64,000 nt of DNA, taken from NCBI GenBank assembly GCA_020161615.1, contig JAIUPD010000008.1:186001-250000 (forward strand). The letters are read 5' to 3'. The stretch comes from Pseudomonadota bacterium. Its GTDB lineage: Bacteria; Pseudomonadota; Alphaproteobacteria; Rhodobacterales; Rhodobacteraceae. The translations under genes and the position numbers were made by a program. The notes below the pieces were generated by a model that was not told the origin of the DNA, did no database searches, and saw only the letters and a program-made list of their open reading frames with translations. Numbering within the stretch: position 1 is the first letter of the stretch; every line of letters starts with the position of its first letter. Of this stretch, positions 1 to 7,734 are shown in pieces.

Positions 1-714
1 CCAGCCCTTGCCGGGGGCATCCTTGCCCTCGTTCGCCATCAGCGCGGGTTCCAGCGCCATCAATTCGCTGACCCCCTGATCCTGCCGCCGGCGGACCCTG
101 ACCAGCCGGTCGAAACCCTCGACCAGTGGCCAGCGATAGGTGGCGGGAACCTTCACCCGTTCAGCGGGCGTGAACAGCACGCGGATATAGGTGTCGTCGC
201 TGATGATGCGGGGAAAGGTCCCCCAGCGCGCCCGCCCTGCCCCGTTCACCGCGTAAAGGCCGAAGCCCGGCACGCCCTCGGCCACGAAGGGCAGCCGGGT
301 CCAGAACCGGGCGAAGGCGCGCGTGACCCAGCTTTCCGCCGTCACCACCGGTGTGCCCGAGGCATAGCGCGCCCCCTCGCCCGCCAGCGCCTCGGCGATC
401 TGGCCCATGAGGGGCGGCGAGACCAGGACATCGGCGTCCAGGTAGACCCGCGCCGGAAAATCCGCCATCGCCTCGCCCGCGTCCAGCGCCCCCATCTTGC
501 CCAGCGCCGGCAAGTCCATCACCGACAGGCTCCAGCCCCGCGCGGCGAAGGCCGTGGCATGCGACAGCGCCCGGGACACGGTGTCGTCGGTGCAGCCATT
601 GGCGGCGACGATGACCTGCGCGCGCTCCGGCCCTGTCGAGGCCAGCAGCGCAGAGAGGCAGGCATCGATATAGCCGGCCTCGTTGCAGGCGGGGATGACG
701 ATGGACAGGCTCAC
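1..714 (-). CDS. Glycosyltransferase family 2 (3' end beyond window)
   Basis: Transfers a sugar from a nucleotide-sugar donor, probably for a surface polysaccharide; acceptor unknown. The 238 visible residues begin SLSIVIPACNEAGY, the classic first strand of a GT-A fold, followed by a VIVAANGCTDDT segment and a DAD metal-binding motif near residues 93-95 (YLDADVLVSP). The start is a GTG at 714 whose GTGA overlaps the stop of the upstream glycosidase gene, so the two are translationally coupled. The reading frame is still open at base 1, so the C-terminus is missing. No membrane segment is visible in the part present. Family assignment is secure; the specific reaction is not. Confidence 0.85.
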   Translation of the reverse strand, partial: MSLSIVIPACNEAGYIDACLSALLASTGPERAQVIVAANGCTDDTVSRALSHATAFAARGWSLSVMDLPALGKMGALDAGEAMADFPARVYLDADVLVSPPLMGQIAEALAGEGARYASGTPVVTAESWVTRAFARFWTRLPFVAEGVPGFGLYAVNGAGRARWGTFPRIISDDTYIRVLFTPAERVKVPATYRWPLVEGFDRLVRVRRRQDQGVSELMALEPALMANEGKDAPGKGW

Positions 715-2417
715 CGGGCCGAAGCCTCCATCAGCGCATCCCAGCGCGGCGTGGAATCGTCGAGGTGGCGCAGATGACCCCAGGAGCCCCAGACGCTGGG
801 CCGCGAGACATCGTTGAAGGCGACGAAGGGCGCGGGGGTCAGGGCCTGCCAGCCGCGGATCAACTCGCGGTAAAGGTCGCCCATCTGCGGCGAATAGTTC
901 AGCGCCTCGAAGAAGGCGATCCGCTCGTCGTCCTGATGGTCGCGGGGATGCGTCACCACATGCGTGCCGCCCTCGTACATGACCAGCGCCATGCCGTGAT
1001 CGGCTGCCACCTGCGCGTGATGGACAAGCGTGCGGTCCAGAAGGTCGCGCACCGAATTGTCCGGCCGGCCCGAGACCGAGCCATCCCGCAATTCCTGCGC
1101 CGCCCAGTCGATGGCGCGGTCGAAGCGATGGGCCTCGACATACTCGGCCAGCGCCCTTGCGCCGAGGCCCTGCGCCCGGCCCTGCGCCTCGGCGGCGGCG
1201 CGGCTGTCGGCCAGCCAGCGCCCCACCAGATCGGATTTGGATTCCGCCTGCAACTCGCCGCTGAAATAACCGGTGACGGCCAGCACATCGAAGAATTCAT
1301 GCGGCGGGCGATGATTGGCGGGATCCTCGGCCATGAAATCGGGGGCGTCCAGCATCACGCCCTCCAGCCCGAGCCAGGCAGTGAACAGGCCCAGCACCCG
1401 GACCCGCCGCGCCTCGTCGCCCTGATAGATACCGTCGATCAGCCGCATGACCTCGGCCGCCCGGACGGCGCCATACTGGACCCAGGCGGAATCGACGTTC
1501 CAGCGCCCGCGTCCTGTCTGGTCGGCCCAATGCGCCTGATCGAACTGCCAGTTCCAGATCTCGTTCGAGAATTCGTACCAGGCGCGCAGATCGGGGCGGA
1601 GGCCGTCATGCACCATCTGCGCGAACTGGCCGACGAAATCGTCATCAGCCAAATGCGGCAGGGTGAACCAGGGTTCGGCGCCGGTCTGGTTGGCGAGTTG
1701 CAGCATGATCTCCAGCGGCACCCCCCGGCGCGACCAGGAGTAATCGCTGACCTGCGGCCGGTCCTGCCAGCGGCTCAGCGTGGAATGGTTGGTCAGCATC
1801 CAGTCCATGAAGCGCAGGATCTCCATATCGCCCACCAGCGCCAGCCAGTCGGGGTTGAAGACCTCGCCCCGCGCCGCAGGCTCGAGGTTGCGCTCATGCA
1901 CGATCCGCAGATTGCGCAGGGTGCCGCGGTTGAACTGGATCAGCACGCCCCCCTGCCCCGGTGTATAGTCGAAGGTCGCGCTGTTCTCGCCATAGCGCAC
2001 ATTGCGCGCGGCGCCGTCGAAGCCGAGGTTGGCGTTGCCCTCCCAGCTGGCGTGCCAGGTGCCGGCGGCCGAGGTCATCTCGGCCGGCAGCTCGTTCAGC
2101 ACGAAGGTCGAGATGCGGCGCAGCCCACGGGGAAAGGCCACGACCCAGCCGTCCGCATCCAGCGCGCCCGCCGCGAAGAGCGCCGGTTCGTCCATGCCGC
2201 CCCAGCCCTCGCCGGTGTGGCCGGTCCAGCGGCTGGCGCTGCGCATCACGTCGAGGAAGGGCAGCTCGGTCGACCAGCCCGCGACCTCGGCCAGGTTCAG
2301 GCCCAGCGCGCGCCGCCCCTCGCGCGGGGCGGTGTCGATCTGGGCCGCGGCGGGCAGCGCCAGGGCCAGAAGCAGGATCAGCGCGCGGCACAGGGCGCGC
2401 AGGGGCGAAAACGGCAT
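711..2417 (-). CDS. Secreted clan GH-A-like glycoside hydrolase
   Basis: A 568-residue exported protein, probably a polysaccharide hydrolase acting in the periplasm or outside. Residues 1-25 form a signal peptide ending ALPAAAQ. The core looks like a TIM-barrel glycosidase: YEFSNEIWNW around 281-290 carries the Asn-Glu pair typical of the acid/base catalyst of clan GH-A enzymes, and MYEGGTHVV around 480-488 supplies a second Glu suited to the nucleophile role. I cannot assign a numbered GH family. It is sandwiched between two glycosyltransferase genes and overlaps the downstream one by 4 bases, so trimming or processing of the glycan they build is the likely job (inference). It is divergent from the glycosyltransferase starting at 2520. 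Confidence 0.7.
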   Translation of the reverse strand: MPFSPLRALCRALILLLALALPAAAQIDTAPREGRRALGLNLAEVAGWSTELPFLDVMRSASRWTGHTGEGWGGMDEPALFAAGALDADGWVVAFPRGLRRISTFVLNELPAEMTSAAGTWHASWEGNANLGFDGAARNVRYGENSATFDYTPGQGGVLIQFNRGTLRNLRIVHERNLEPAARGEVFNPDWLALVGDMEILRFMDWMLTNHSTLSRWQDRPQVSDYSWSRRGVPLEIMLQLANQTGAEPWFTLPHLADDDFVGQFAQMVHDGLRPDLRAWYEFSNEIWNWQFDQAHWADQTGRGRWNVDSAWVQYGAVRAAEVMRLIDGIYQGDEARRVRVLGLFTAWLGLEGVMLDAPDFMAEDPANHRPPHEFFDVLAVTGYFSGELQAESKSDLVGRWLADSRAAAEAQGRAQGLGARALAEYVEAHRFDRAIDWAAQELRDGSVSGRPDNSVRDLLDRTLVHHAQVAADHGMALVMYEGGTHVVTHPRDHQDDERIAFFEALNYSPQMGDLYRELIRGWQALTPAPFVAFNDVSRPSVWGSWGHLRHLDDSTPRWDALMEASAR

Positions 2418-2519
2418 GGCTTGGGATCCCTTTGGCGGCCAAGGGCCAATTTAGGATGGACTTTTCCCGAGATTCCAGCGTTTTCTCCATCGCAGGGAAA
2501 AAGGGATAGACGCGCCGGA

Positions 2520-3692
2520 ATGGCATCGCTGGTCATGCTCTCGCCCGCCCCGGTCGTCGAATTGCCGGGGGGCGAAGTCGTCCTCGACGTGAAATTCGTC
2601 GAGGGCATGAAACTGCATTGCCAACTCTGGCCCGGGGCCGTGCGCTGCGTCATGCGCCGCGGTCCGCACCAGATCGACGCGCCGATGCGCTATTCGGTGG
2701 CGCAGCTGGGGTTCGACCTGATCGTGCTGGGCGCCGATGCCCCGGTGCCGGACCTGCTGCTGGACAGCGCCACGCTGGTTTATGTTGCCGCCGATGACAT
2801 GAAATACCTCCACCTGCCCAAGGCGATGGAGGGGCGGCTCGGCAAGCTGGTCTACACGATCGAGGAGCCGCTGGGCGGGCGCATCGCCCATGCGCTGGCC
2901 GCCAGCCCCTCGATCCGGCGCAAGCTGGGCGGGACCTGGTGGAACCTCAGGCGCGAAGGCGGGCTGAAAGCCGCGCTCAGGGCTGCAGACGGCGTGCATT
3001 GCGACGGCTACCCGGCGCATGACCGTTACCACCGGCTCAATCCCCGCTCGCTGCGCTACCTCGACAACCGGATGCGCACGCCGATGATCGCCCGCCCGGC
3101 CGAACAATCCGAGCGCGCCGCGCATCTGCACCGGGGCGAGCCGCTGCGCCTGGCCTGGTTCGGGCCGGTCGACGCGATATCGGGGGTCGGGGATCTGCTG
3201 CCGATGGCCTTCCTGCTGCGCCAGCGGGGAATCCCCTTCCGGCTTGAGATGTTCGGCACCGGCCCGCTGGCGTCGCGGATCCAGGACGGGATCGACGGGC
3301 TGGGTCTGGGCGATCAGGTTTCGCTGAACGAGCCTGGTCCGTTTGACCCGGTGCTGGTGCCGCATCTGCGCCGCTCGGCCGATCTGTTCCTGGCGCCTCT
3401 CAGCCTGTCCTCGCCTCAGAGCGCCTATGTTGAGGCTTTGGGCTGCGGCTTGCCGATCCTGGGCTACGGCAACCGGATGTGGCGGCGGATGCAGGCGGAA
3501 TCGGGCGCGGGCTGGGTGGTGCGTCGGGGCAGCGTGCAGGGGCTGGTGCGCCAGATCGCCGCGTTGGACCGCGACCGGGTGGCGATCATCGAGGCCTCGC
3601 GCAAGGCGGTGGACTTCGCCCGGGCCAATGCCTTCGAGCAGGTCTTTGCCCGGCGGATGAATGACCTGCGGACCATCGCCGGGGTGGAGTGA
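2520..3692 (+). CDS. Glycosyltransferase family 4-like protein
   Basis: A 390-residue cytoplasmic protein with a GT-B style C-terminal half: LRLAWFGPVDAISGVGDLLP opens the donor-binding domain, then FGTGPL, and SSPQSAYVEALGCGLPILGY resembles the E-x7-E nucleotide-sugar region of GT4 enzymes. The N-terminal half is poorly conserved, as usual for acceptor-binding domains. The reading frame stays open far upstream only because it lies antisense to the neighbouring hydrolase. I chose the ATG at 2520, in the 100-bp divergent gap, with a purine-rich GGGAAAAAGGGA stretch upstream. Context suggests the same polysaccharide pathway as the two genes to its left. Substrate unknown. Confidence 0.7.
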   Translation: MASLVMLSPAPVVELPGGEVVLDVKFVEGMKLHCQLWPGAVRCVMRRGPHQIDAPMRYSVAQLGFDLIVLGADAPVPDLLLDSATLVYVAADDMKYLHLPKAMEGRLGKLVYTIEEPLGGRIAHALAASPSIRRKLGGTWWNLRREGGLKAALRAADGVHCDGYPAHDRYHRLNPRSLRYLDNRMRTPMIARPAEQSERAAHLHRGEPLRLAWFGPVDAISGVGDLLPMAFLLRQRGIPFRLEMFGTGPLASRIQDGIDGLGLGDQVSLNEPGPFDPVLVPHLRRSADLFLAPLSLSSPQSAYVEALGCGLPILGYGNRMWRRMQAESGAGWVVRRGSVQGLVRQIAALDRDRVAIIEASRKAVDFARANAFEQVFARRMNDLRTIAGVE

Positions 3693-3695
3693 CCC

Positions 3696-3721
3696 CCGTA
3701 GGGTGGGATTTCATCCCACCC
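3696..3721. repeat. Short dispersed repeat with perfect inverted repeat
   Basis: The sequence cccgtagggtgggatttc runs into a perfect 9-bp inverted repeat (gggtgggat / atcccaccc, 3-base loop) just after the glycosyltransferase stop and before the convergent gph stop. A near-identical copy (18 of 19 positions, opposite orientation) lies at 26341-26360. It may serve as a bidirectional terminator between the convergent genes although no T-run follows; the second copy suggests a small dispersed intergenic repeat. Confidence 0.6.
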
Positions 3722-3728
3722 CTGGGCG

Positions 3729-4379
3729 CTACCTCGCGATCCGCGCGGCGATGGCGGGCAGCTCGGCCCAGTCGCTGAACGCCTCGCTATGCGGCAGTGC
3801 CTCGATGGGATTCTTGCGATAGCCTTCGGTGAAAAGCGCGAAGGGCACGCCCGCCGCCTTGGCCGTCGCCGCATCGACCTCGCTGTCGCCGACGAACAGG
3901 CAAATGCCCTCGCCCAATTCCTCCAGCGCGGCTTCCAGCGGCTCGGGATCGGGTTTCATCCGGGTCAGGCTGTCGCCCGCGAAAACCGTCTCGAAGAGGT
4001 CGTCCCAGCCGAAATGCTTCAGCACGGCGCGGGTCGGCACCATCGGCTTGTTGGTGCAGAGGCCAATGCGCCAGCCCTGCGCCTTCAGCGCGTCCAGCGC
4101 CTCGGCCACGCCGGGATAGACCTGGGTCAGGTCATGCGCCTTGCGGTATTCCTCGGCGAAGACGGCGCGCATGCGCTCGGTCCGCTCGGGGATGTTGGAA
4201 CCCGCCGTCGCGCGCTCCAGCCGTTCGACGAAGACCCGCGCGCCGTTGCCGACGAAGCTGCGGGTCTGCTCCAGCGTGACCTCGGGCAGGCCCTCGGCCC
4301 GGACGGTGGCCGAGGCAGCGTGGTGGATGTCTGCGGCGCTGTCGATCAGCGTGCCGTCCAGGTCGAAGACGATTCTCAT
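3729..4379 (-). CDS. gph: HAD-family phosphoglycolate phosphatase
   Basis: Hydrolyses 2-phosphoglycolate, salvaging the product of DNA repair or oxygenase side reactions. The 216-residue protein has the HAD motifs in order: MRIVFDLDGTLIDS at the N-terminus (nucleophile Asp in DLDGT), a cap domain, IGLCTNKP for motif II, RMKPDPEP with the motif III lysine, and CLFVGDSEVDAATAKAAG for motif IV. The ATG at 4379 directly precedes the DLDGT motif and overlaps the MFS gene stop by ATGA, so a longer upstream extension in the same frame is rejected. Other HAD phosphatases with different substrates look similar, so the substrate is likely rather than certain. Confidence 0.85.
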   Translation of the reverse strand: MRIVFDLDGTLIDSAADIHHAASATVRAEGLPEVTLEQTRSFVGNGARVFVERLERATAGSNIPERTERMRAVFAEEYRKAHDLTQVYPGVAEALDALKAQGWRIGLCTNKPMVPTRAVLKHFGWDDLFETVFAGDSLTRMKPDPEPLEAALEELGEGICLFVGDSEVDAATAKAAGVPFALFTEGYRKNPIEALPHSEAFSDWAELPAIAARIAR

Positions 4380-5620
4380 GCCGGAACCGCGTTCAGCGGC
4401 CGCTCGCGGATCGGCAGATGCACGATAGCCGAAAAGGCCCCGACGCCGACGCCGACCCACCAGACCAGGGTGTAATCGCCATAAAGGTCATACAGCGCGC
4501 CGCCCAGCCAGACGCCGAGGAAGCCGCCGATCTGGTGGCTGAGGAAGACGAAGCCATAAAGCGTGCCCATGTAGCGCAGCCCGTAGATATGCGCGACCAG
4601 GCCCGAGGTCAGCGGCACCGTGGCCAGCCACAACGCGCCCATCAGGAGTGAGAAGATCAGCACCGACCCGGGCGTGATCGGCAGCGCGATGAACAGACCC
4701 GCGATCACGGTGCGGGCCAGATAGATCCCGGCCAGCAGGTATTTCTTGGTCCAGCGCTTGCCCGCCCAGGCTGCGGCCAGCGTGCCGCCGATATTGGCGA
4801 GGCCGATCACGGCGATGGCCAGCGCCCCCAGGGCCGAGGTGGTGGTGATGCCGATCCCGGCCAGGAAACTGTCGGGCGCGATGGCGCCGCACATCTCGGT
4901 CACCATCGCCGGGAAATGGGCGGTGATGAAGGCGAGCTGATAGCCGCAGGAGAAAAAGCCGAGGAAGATCAGCGAGAAGGACGGATCCTTGAAGGCCTGG
5001 GTCAGCGCCTGGCCCAGCGATTGCTGCAGCTCGGCCTTGGTCGCCATGGCGGGCGAGCGCATCATCGGCAGCACCAGCAGCACGGCCAGGATGGCCACGG
5101 CGAAGATGATGAACACGGTCTGCCACGGGTAATAGCCCAGCAGGATCTCGGCAATGGGCGCACCGATCACCTGCCCCGCCGAGCCCGCGGCGGTGGCAAC
5201 GCCCAAAGCCAGCGAGCGGTTCTCGTCCGACGCCGCGCGGCCGACCACGGCCAGGATCACGCCGAAGCCGGTGCCGGCAACGCCGAAGCCCACCAGGATT
5301 TCCAGCAGCTGCATGGAGCCCGGGGTCATGGCGAAAGCGGTCAGCAGCAGACCCGCCGAATAGAACAGCGCGCCAAGGATGATCGCCTTGCGGTCGCCGA
5401 AGCGTTCCGCGACGGCGCTGAACATCGGCTGGCCGATGCCCCAGGCCAGGTTCTGGATGGCGATGGCCAGCGAGAAATCGGCCCGTGGCCAGCCGAATTC
5501 CTCGGCAATCGGGATCTGGAACACGCCGAACGAGGCGCGGATCGCGAAGCCCAGGAGGATGATGATCGAGCCGCCGATCAGGACGGGCGTGAACAGCGGG
5601 GCGCTACGGGCGGTCGACAT
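4376..5620 (-). CDS. Major facilitator superfamily transporter
   Basis: A 414-residue inner-membrane transporter with about twelve hydrophobic segments in two halves. AERFGDRKAI in the loop after the second helix fits the MFS loop 2-3 signature, and the central hydrophilic loop (KAELQQSLGQALTQAFKD) separates the halves. The N-terminal helix pair resembles the oxalate/formate antiporter-like branch, which moves small organic acids, but I cannot name a substrate. It shares a 4-base overlap with gph, so both are read from one transcript starting upstream of 5620. Confidence 0.85.
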   Translation of the reverse strand: MSTARSAPLFTPVLIGGSIIILLGFAIRASFGVFQIPIAEEFGWPRADFSLAIAIQNLAWGIGQPMFSAVAERFGDRKAIILGALFYSAGLLLTAFAMTPGSMQLLEILVGFGVAGTGFGVILAVVGRAASDENRSLALGVATAAGSAGQVIGAPIAEILLGYYPWQTVFIIFAVAILAVLLVLPMMRSPAMATKAELQQSLGQALTQAFKDPSFSLIFLGFFSCGYQLAFITAHFPAMVTEMCGAIAPDSFLAGIGITTTSALGALAIAVIGLANIGGTLAAAWAGKRWTKKYLLAGIYLARTVIAGLFIALPITPGSVLIFSLLMGALWLATVPLTSGLVAHIYGLRYMGTLYGFVFLSHQIGGFLGVWLGGALYDLYGDYTLVWWVGVGVGAFSAIVHLPIRERPLNAVPA

Positions 5621-5690
5621 CGGGTCCCTCGGGTCAAGCGGGTATGAGCCCGCTTAACCTGTTCAAGAACCCGTGAGCGTCAAGGCCAAT

Positions 5691-6254
5691 TCAACGGGCC
5701 TGCGCATGATATTCCGCGTTGGGTTCCATGCCGATTGCTGATGCGACACGGTTCGACATGGCATAGAATCCGGCCACCGCGGCGATGTCGAAGATGTCGC
5801 GGTCGCTGAAGCCCGCGTCGCGCAGCGCCTGGCGGTCGGCCTCGACCACCTCGGAACTGGTCTTGGTGATCTTTTCCACGAAGGTCAGCATGGCGGTCTG
5901 CCGCGCGTCCAGATGCGCGAACCGCCAGTTCATCACCATCGCCTCGCCCAGCGCCGGGCTGCCCAGCGCCCGGACCGCGGCGCCATGGGCGACCTGGCAA
6001 TACCAGCAGCGGTTGATCGAGCTGACGACCACCGCGATCATCTCGCGCTCCAGCTTCGACAGACCCGATTCGCCCAGCATCAGGTCGTTGTACATGACCG
6101 TGAAGGCGTTCAGCTTGTTGATGTCGAAGGTGTAGGCCCGCAGCACATTGGGGACCATGCCCAGCTTTTCCTGGCAGATGTCGAAATAGCGCTGGGTTGC
6201 CTCGGGCAGCGGATCGACCGGCGGCAGGTTCAGGGCGGTGACGGGCTTATTCAT
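5691..6254 (-). CDS. AhpD-like peroxidase-related protein (carboxymuconolactone decarboxylase family)
   Basis: A 187-residue all-helical protein of the AhpD/CMD fold. The key motif is INRCWYCQVAHGAA, a CxxC pair followed by His, as in alkylhydroperoxidase AhpD, where the cysteines cycle through a disulfide and His relays a proton. The N-terminal extension (about 60 residues before the core) matches the subfamily usually annotated as peroxidase-related enzyme. The start at 6254 is chosen because its ATG overlaps the stop of the acetyltransferase gene (ATGA). It is last in a three-gene overlapping set with the GNAT and CinA-like genes. Physiological electron donor unknown. Confidence 0.8.
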   Translation of the reverse strand: MNKPVTALNLPPVDPLPEATQRYFDICQEKLGMVPNVLRAYTFDINKLNAFTVMYNDLMLGESGLSKLEREMIAVVVSSINRCWYCQVAHGAAVRALGSPALGEAMVMNWRFAHLDARQTAMLTFVEKITKTSSEVVEADRQALRDAGFSDRDIFDIAAVAGFYAMSNRVASAIGMEPNAEYHAQAR

Positions 6255-6943
6255 GAGGCTCTCTCCCGGTAGTGATAGGCGGATGTCTCGGTCATGCCGA
6301 GGCCGCGGTAAAGGGCGCGCGCGCCGGCGTTCGCCTCGGTCACGGCCAGGGCCAGGGTATGGGCGCCGTTCTGCTGCGCCCAATAGGCCATGCCGCGCAT
6401 CATCCCCGCGCCGACGCCCTGACGCCGGAAGGCGGGCTCGACATGCACGGCATGGACCATGGCGATGCCCTCATGGATCGCGAGGAACCCGACGCCCGCG
6501 GGCTTGTCGCGGATCCGGGCGATGAAGCTCATCTTCGGATCGACCGCACGCGCCATCACGGCCAGACGCTCGGGGCCGACATGCCCCTCGGCCCAGATCC
6601 GCCGCTGGATCGCCAGAGGCGGCCAGATCGTCGGCAGCGACACCGCCTTGGGCTTGACCGCCAGCGCCTCGACCGGGGCTTCCATCAGCACCGTCGGATC
6701 GACGATCCGGTAGCCCCGGGCGTGAAGCGCGCGGTCCAGATCCTCCTGCCCCGGGCGCAGCTGGAACAGCGGCGCGTCGAGGGCATCGAGCGCGGCCTCG
6801 TCAAACGGGCCCTTCAGCAGCGCGGCGCTGACCCGCTTGCCGCCGCCTGCCCCGTCGCGCAGCCGGAAGGGGCCGCGGGTCTGGCTGGACGCCGGGGGCC
6901 AGGAGGCCTCGAGCGCGTCGAAAAGCGCGTCGGTCCCGCTCAT
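6251..6943 (-). CDS. GNAT family N-acetyltransferase
   Basis: A 230-residue protein whose C-terminal half carries the GNAT acetyl-CoA motif: VHAVHVEPAFRRQGVGAGMM (motif A, R-x-x-G-x-G) followed by ALAVTEANAGARALYRGLGM, the usual motif B with the Tyr near the C-terminus. The N-terminal half is a divergent lobe without a recognisable signature. Substrate not predictable. It overlaps both neighbours by 4 bases, so it is translationally coupled to the CinA-like gene upstream and the AhpD-like gene downstream. Confidence 0.85.
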   Translation of the reverse strand: MSGTDALFDALEASWPPASSQTRGPFRLRDGAGGGKRVSAALLKGPFDEAALDALDAPLFQLRPGQEDLDRALHARGYRIVDPTVLMEAPVEALAVKPKAVSLPTIWPPLAIQRRIWAEGHVGPERLAVMARAVDPKMSFIARIRDKPAGVGFLAIHEGIAMVHAVHVEPAFRRQGVGAGMMRGMAYWAQQNGAHTLALAVTEANAGARALYRGLGMTETSAYHYRERAS

Positions 6944-7665
6944 GCCGTTCCCGCCAGCGCCGCCAGTTCGACCATGGCCGCGGCCAGAAGCCCGGCATCG
7001 GTGCCCCGCACCACCAGCTGCGTGCCATAGGCGCCGTTGCGCTGATAGGGATAGGAGCCGAAACTGAGCGTCGGATATTTCCCCGCCAGATCCTTAAGCG
7101 CCTGGGCGATCTCGCCCTCGCCGCGCGGCACGTCGATCATCTGGCTCAGCAGCGGATCGCCGCCGGTCAGGCCGGGCAGGACGCTGGCCACCATCGCTTC
7201 GAAGATCGCGGGGACGCCAGCCATGACATGCACATTGCCCAGCGTGAACCCGGGCGCGGCGGAAATCGGGTTGTCGATCAGCGTGGCACCCTCGGGGATC
7301 CGCGCCATCCTCAGCCGCATCGCGTTCAGCTCCAGCCCGGTGCGCTGGTAATGCGCCTTGAGGATCTCATGCGCATCCTCCCGCACGTCGATGCCGACGC
7401 CGAAGGCCGCCGCCACCGCATCGGCGGTGATGTCGTCATGCGTCGGCCCGATCCCGCCCGAGGTGAAAACGTGGTCATAGGCCCCGCGCAGCGCGTTCAA
7501 GGCGGCGACGATGGCGGCGTGATCGTCGGCCACCACGCGGGCCTCGCACAGGCGGATGCCGCGGCCGGTCAATTGCGTGGCCAGATGGTTGGTGTTGGTG
7601 TCGCGGGTGCGGCCCGACAGGATCTCGTCCCCGATGACGAGCATGGCGGCGGTAGGGTTGCCCAT
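6940..7665 (-). CDS. CinA-like molybdopterin-binding domain protein
   Basis: A 241-residue protein covering only the N-terminal MoaB/MogA-like domain of CinA (COG1058 type). Signatures are MLVIGDEILSGRTRDTNTNH at the N-terminus and FTSGGIGPTHDDITADAVA in the middle, both diagnostic for this family. CinA proteins with this domain act as ADP-ribose or pyridine-nucleotide salvage enzymes in some bacteria; the C-terminal nicotinamide-nucleotide deamidase domain found in full-length CinA (about 400 residues) is absent here. Such short versions are common in alphaproteobacteria. First gene of an overlapping three-gene operon. Confidence 0.85.
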   Translation of the reverse strand: MGNPTAAMLVIGDEILSGRTRDTNTNHLATQLTGRGIRLCEARVVADDHAAIVAALNALRGAYDHVFTSGGIGPTHDDITADAVAAAFGVGIDVREDAHEILKAHYQRTGLELNAMRLRMARIPEGATLIDNPISAAPGFTLGNVHVMAGVPAIFEAMVASVLPGLTGGDPLLSQMIDVPRGEGEIAQALKDLAGKYPTLSFGSYPYQRNGAYGTQLVVRGTDAGLLAAAMVELAALAGTA

Positions 7666-7734
7666 GGTGTCCTCTCTCTTCTGAGCGGACGTTAGCGCCG
7701 TTCGACGGGCTTTCCAATGCGCCTTGGGCGGGGC

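Noticed and set aside
765-2519. Long forward frame continuing upstream of the glycosyltransferase at 2520
   Set aside because: It is antisense to a well-supported exported hydrolase and its translation has no family similarity; long antisense frames are expected in GC-rich DNA.
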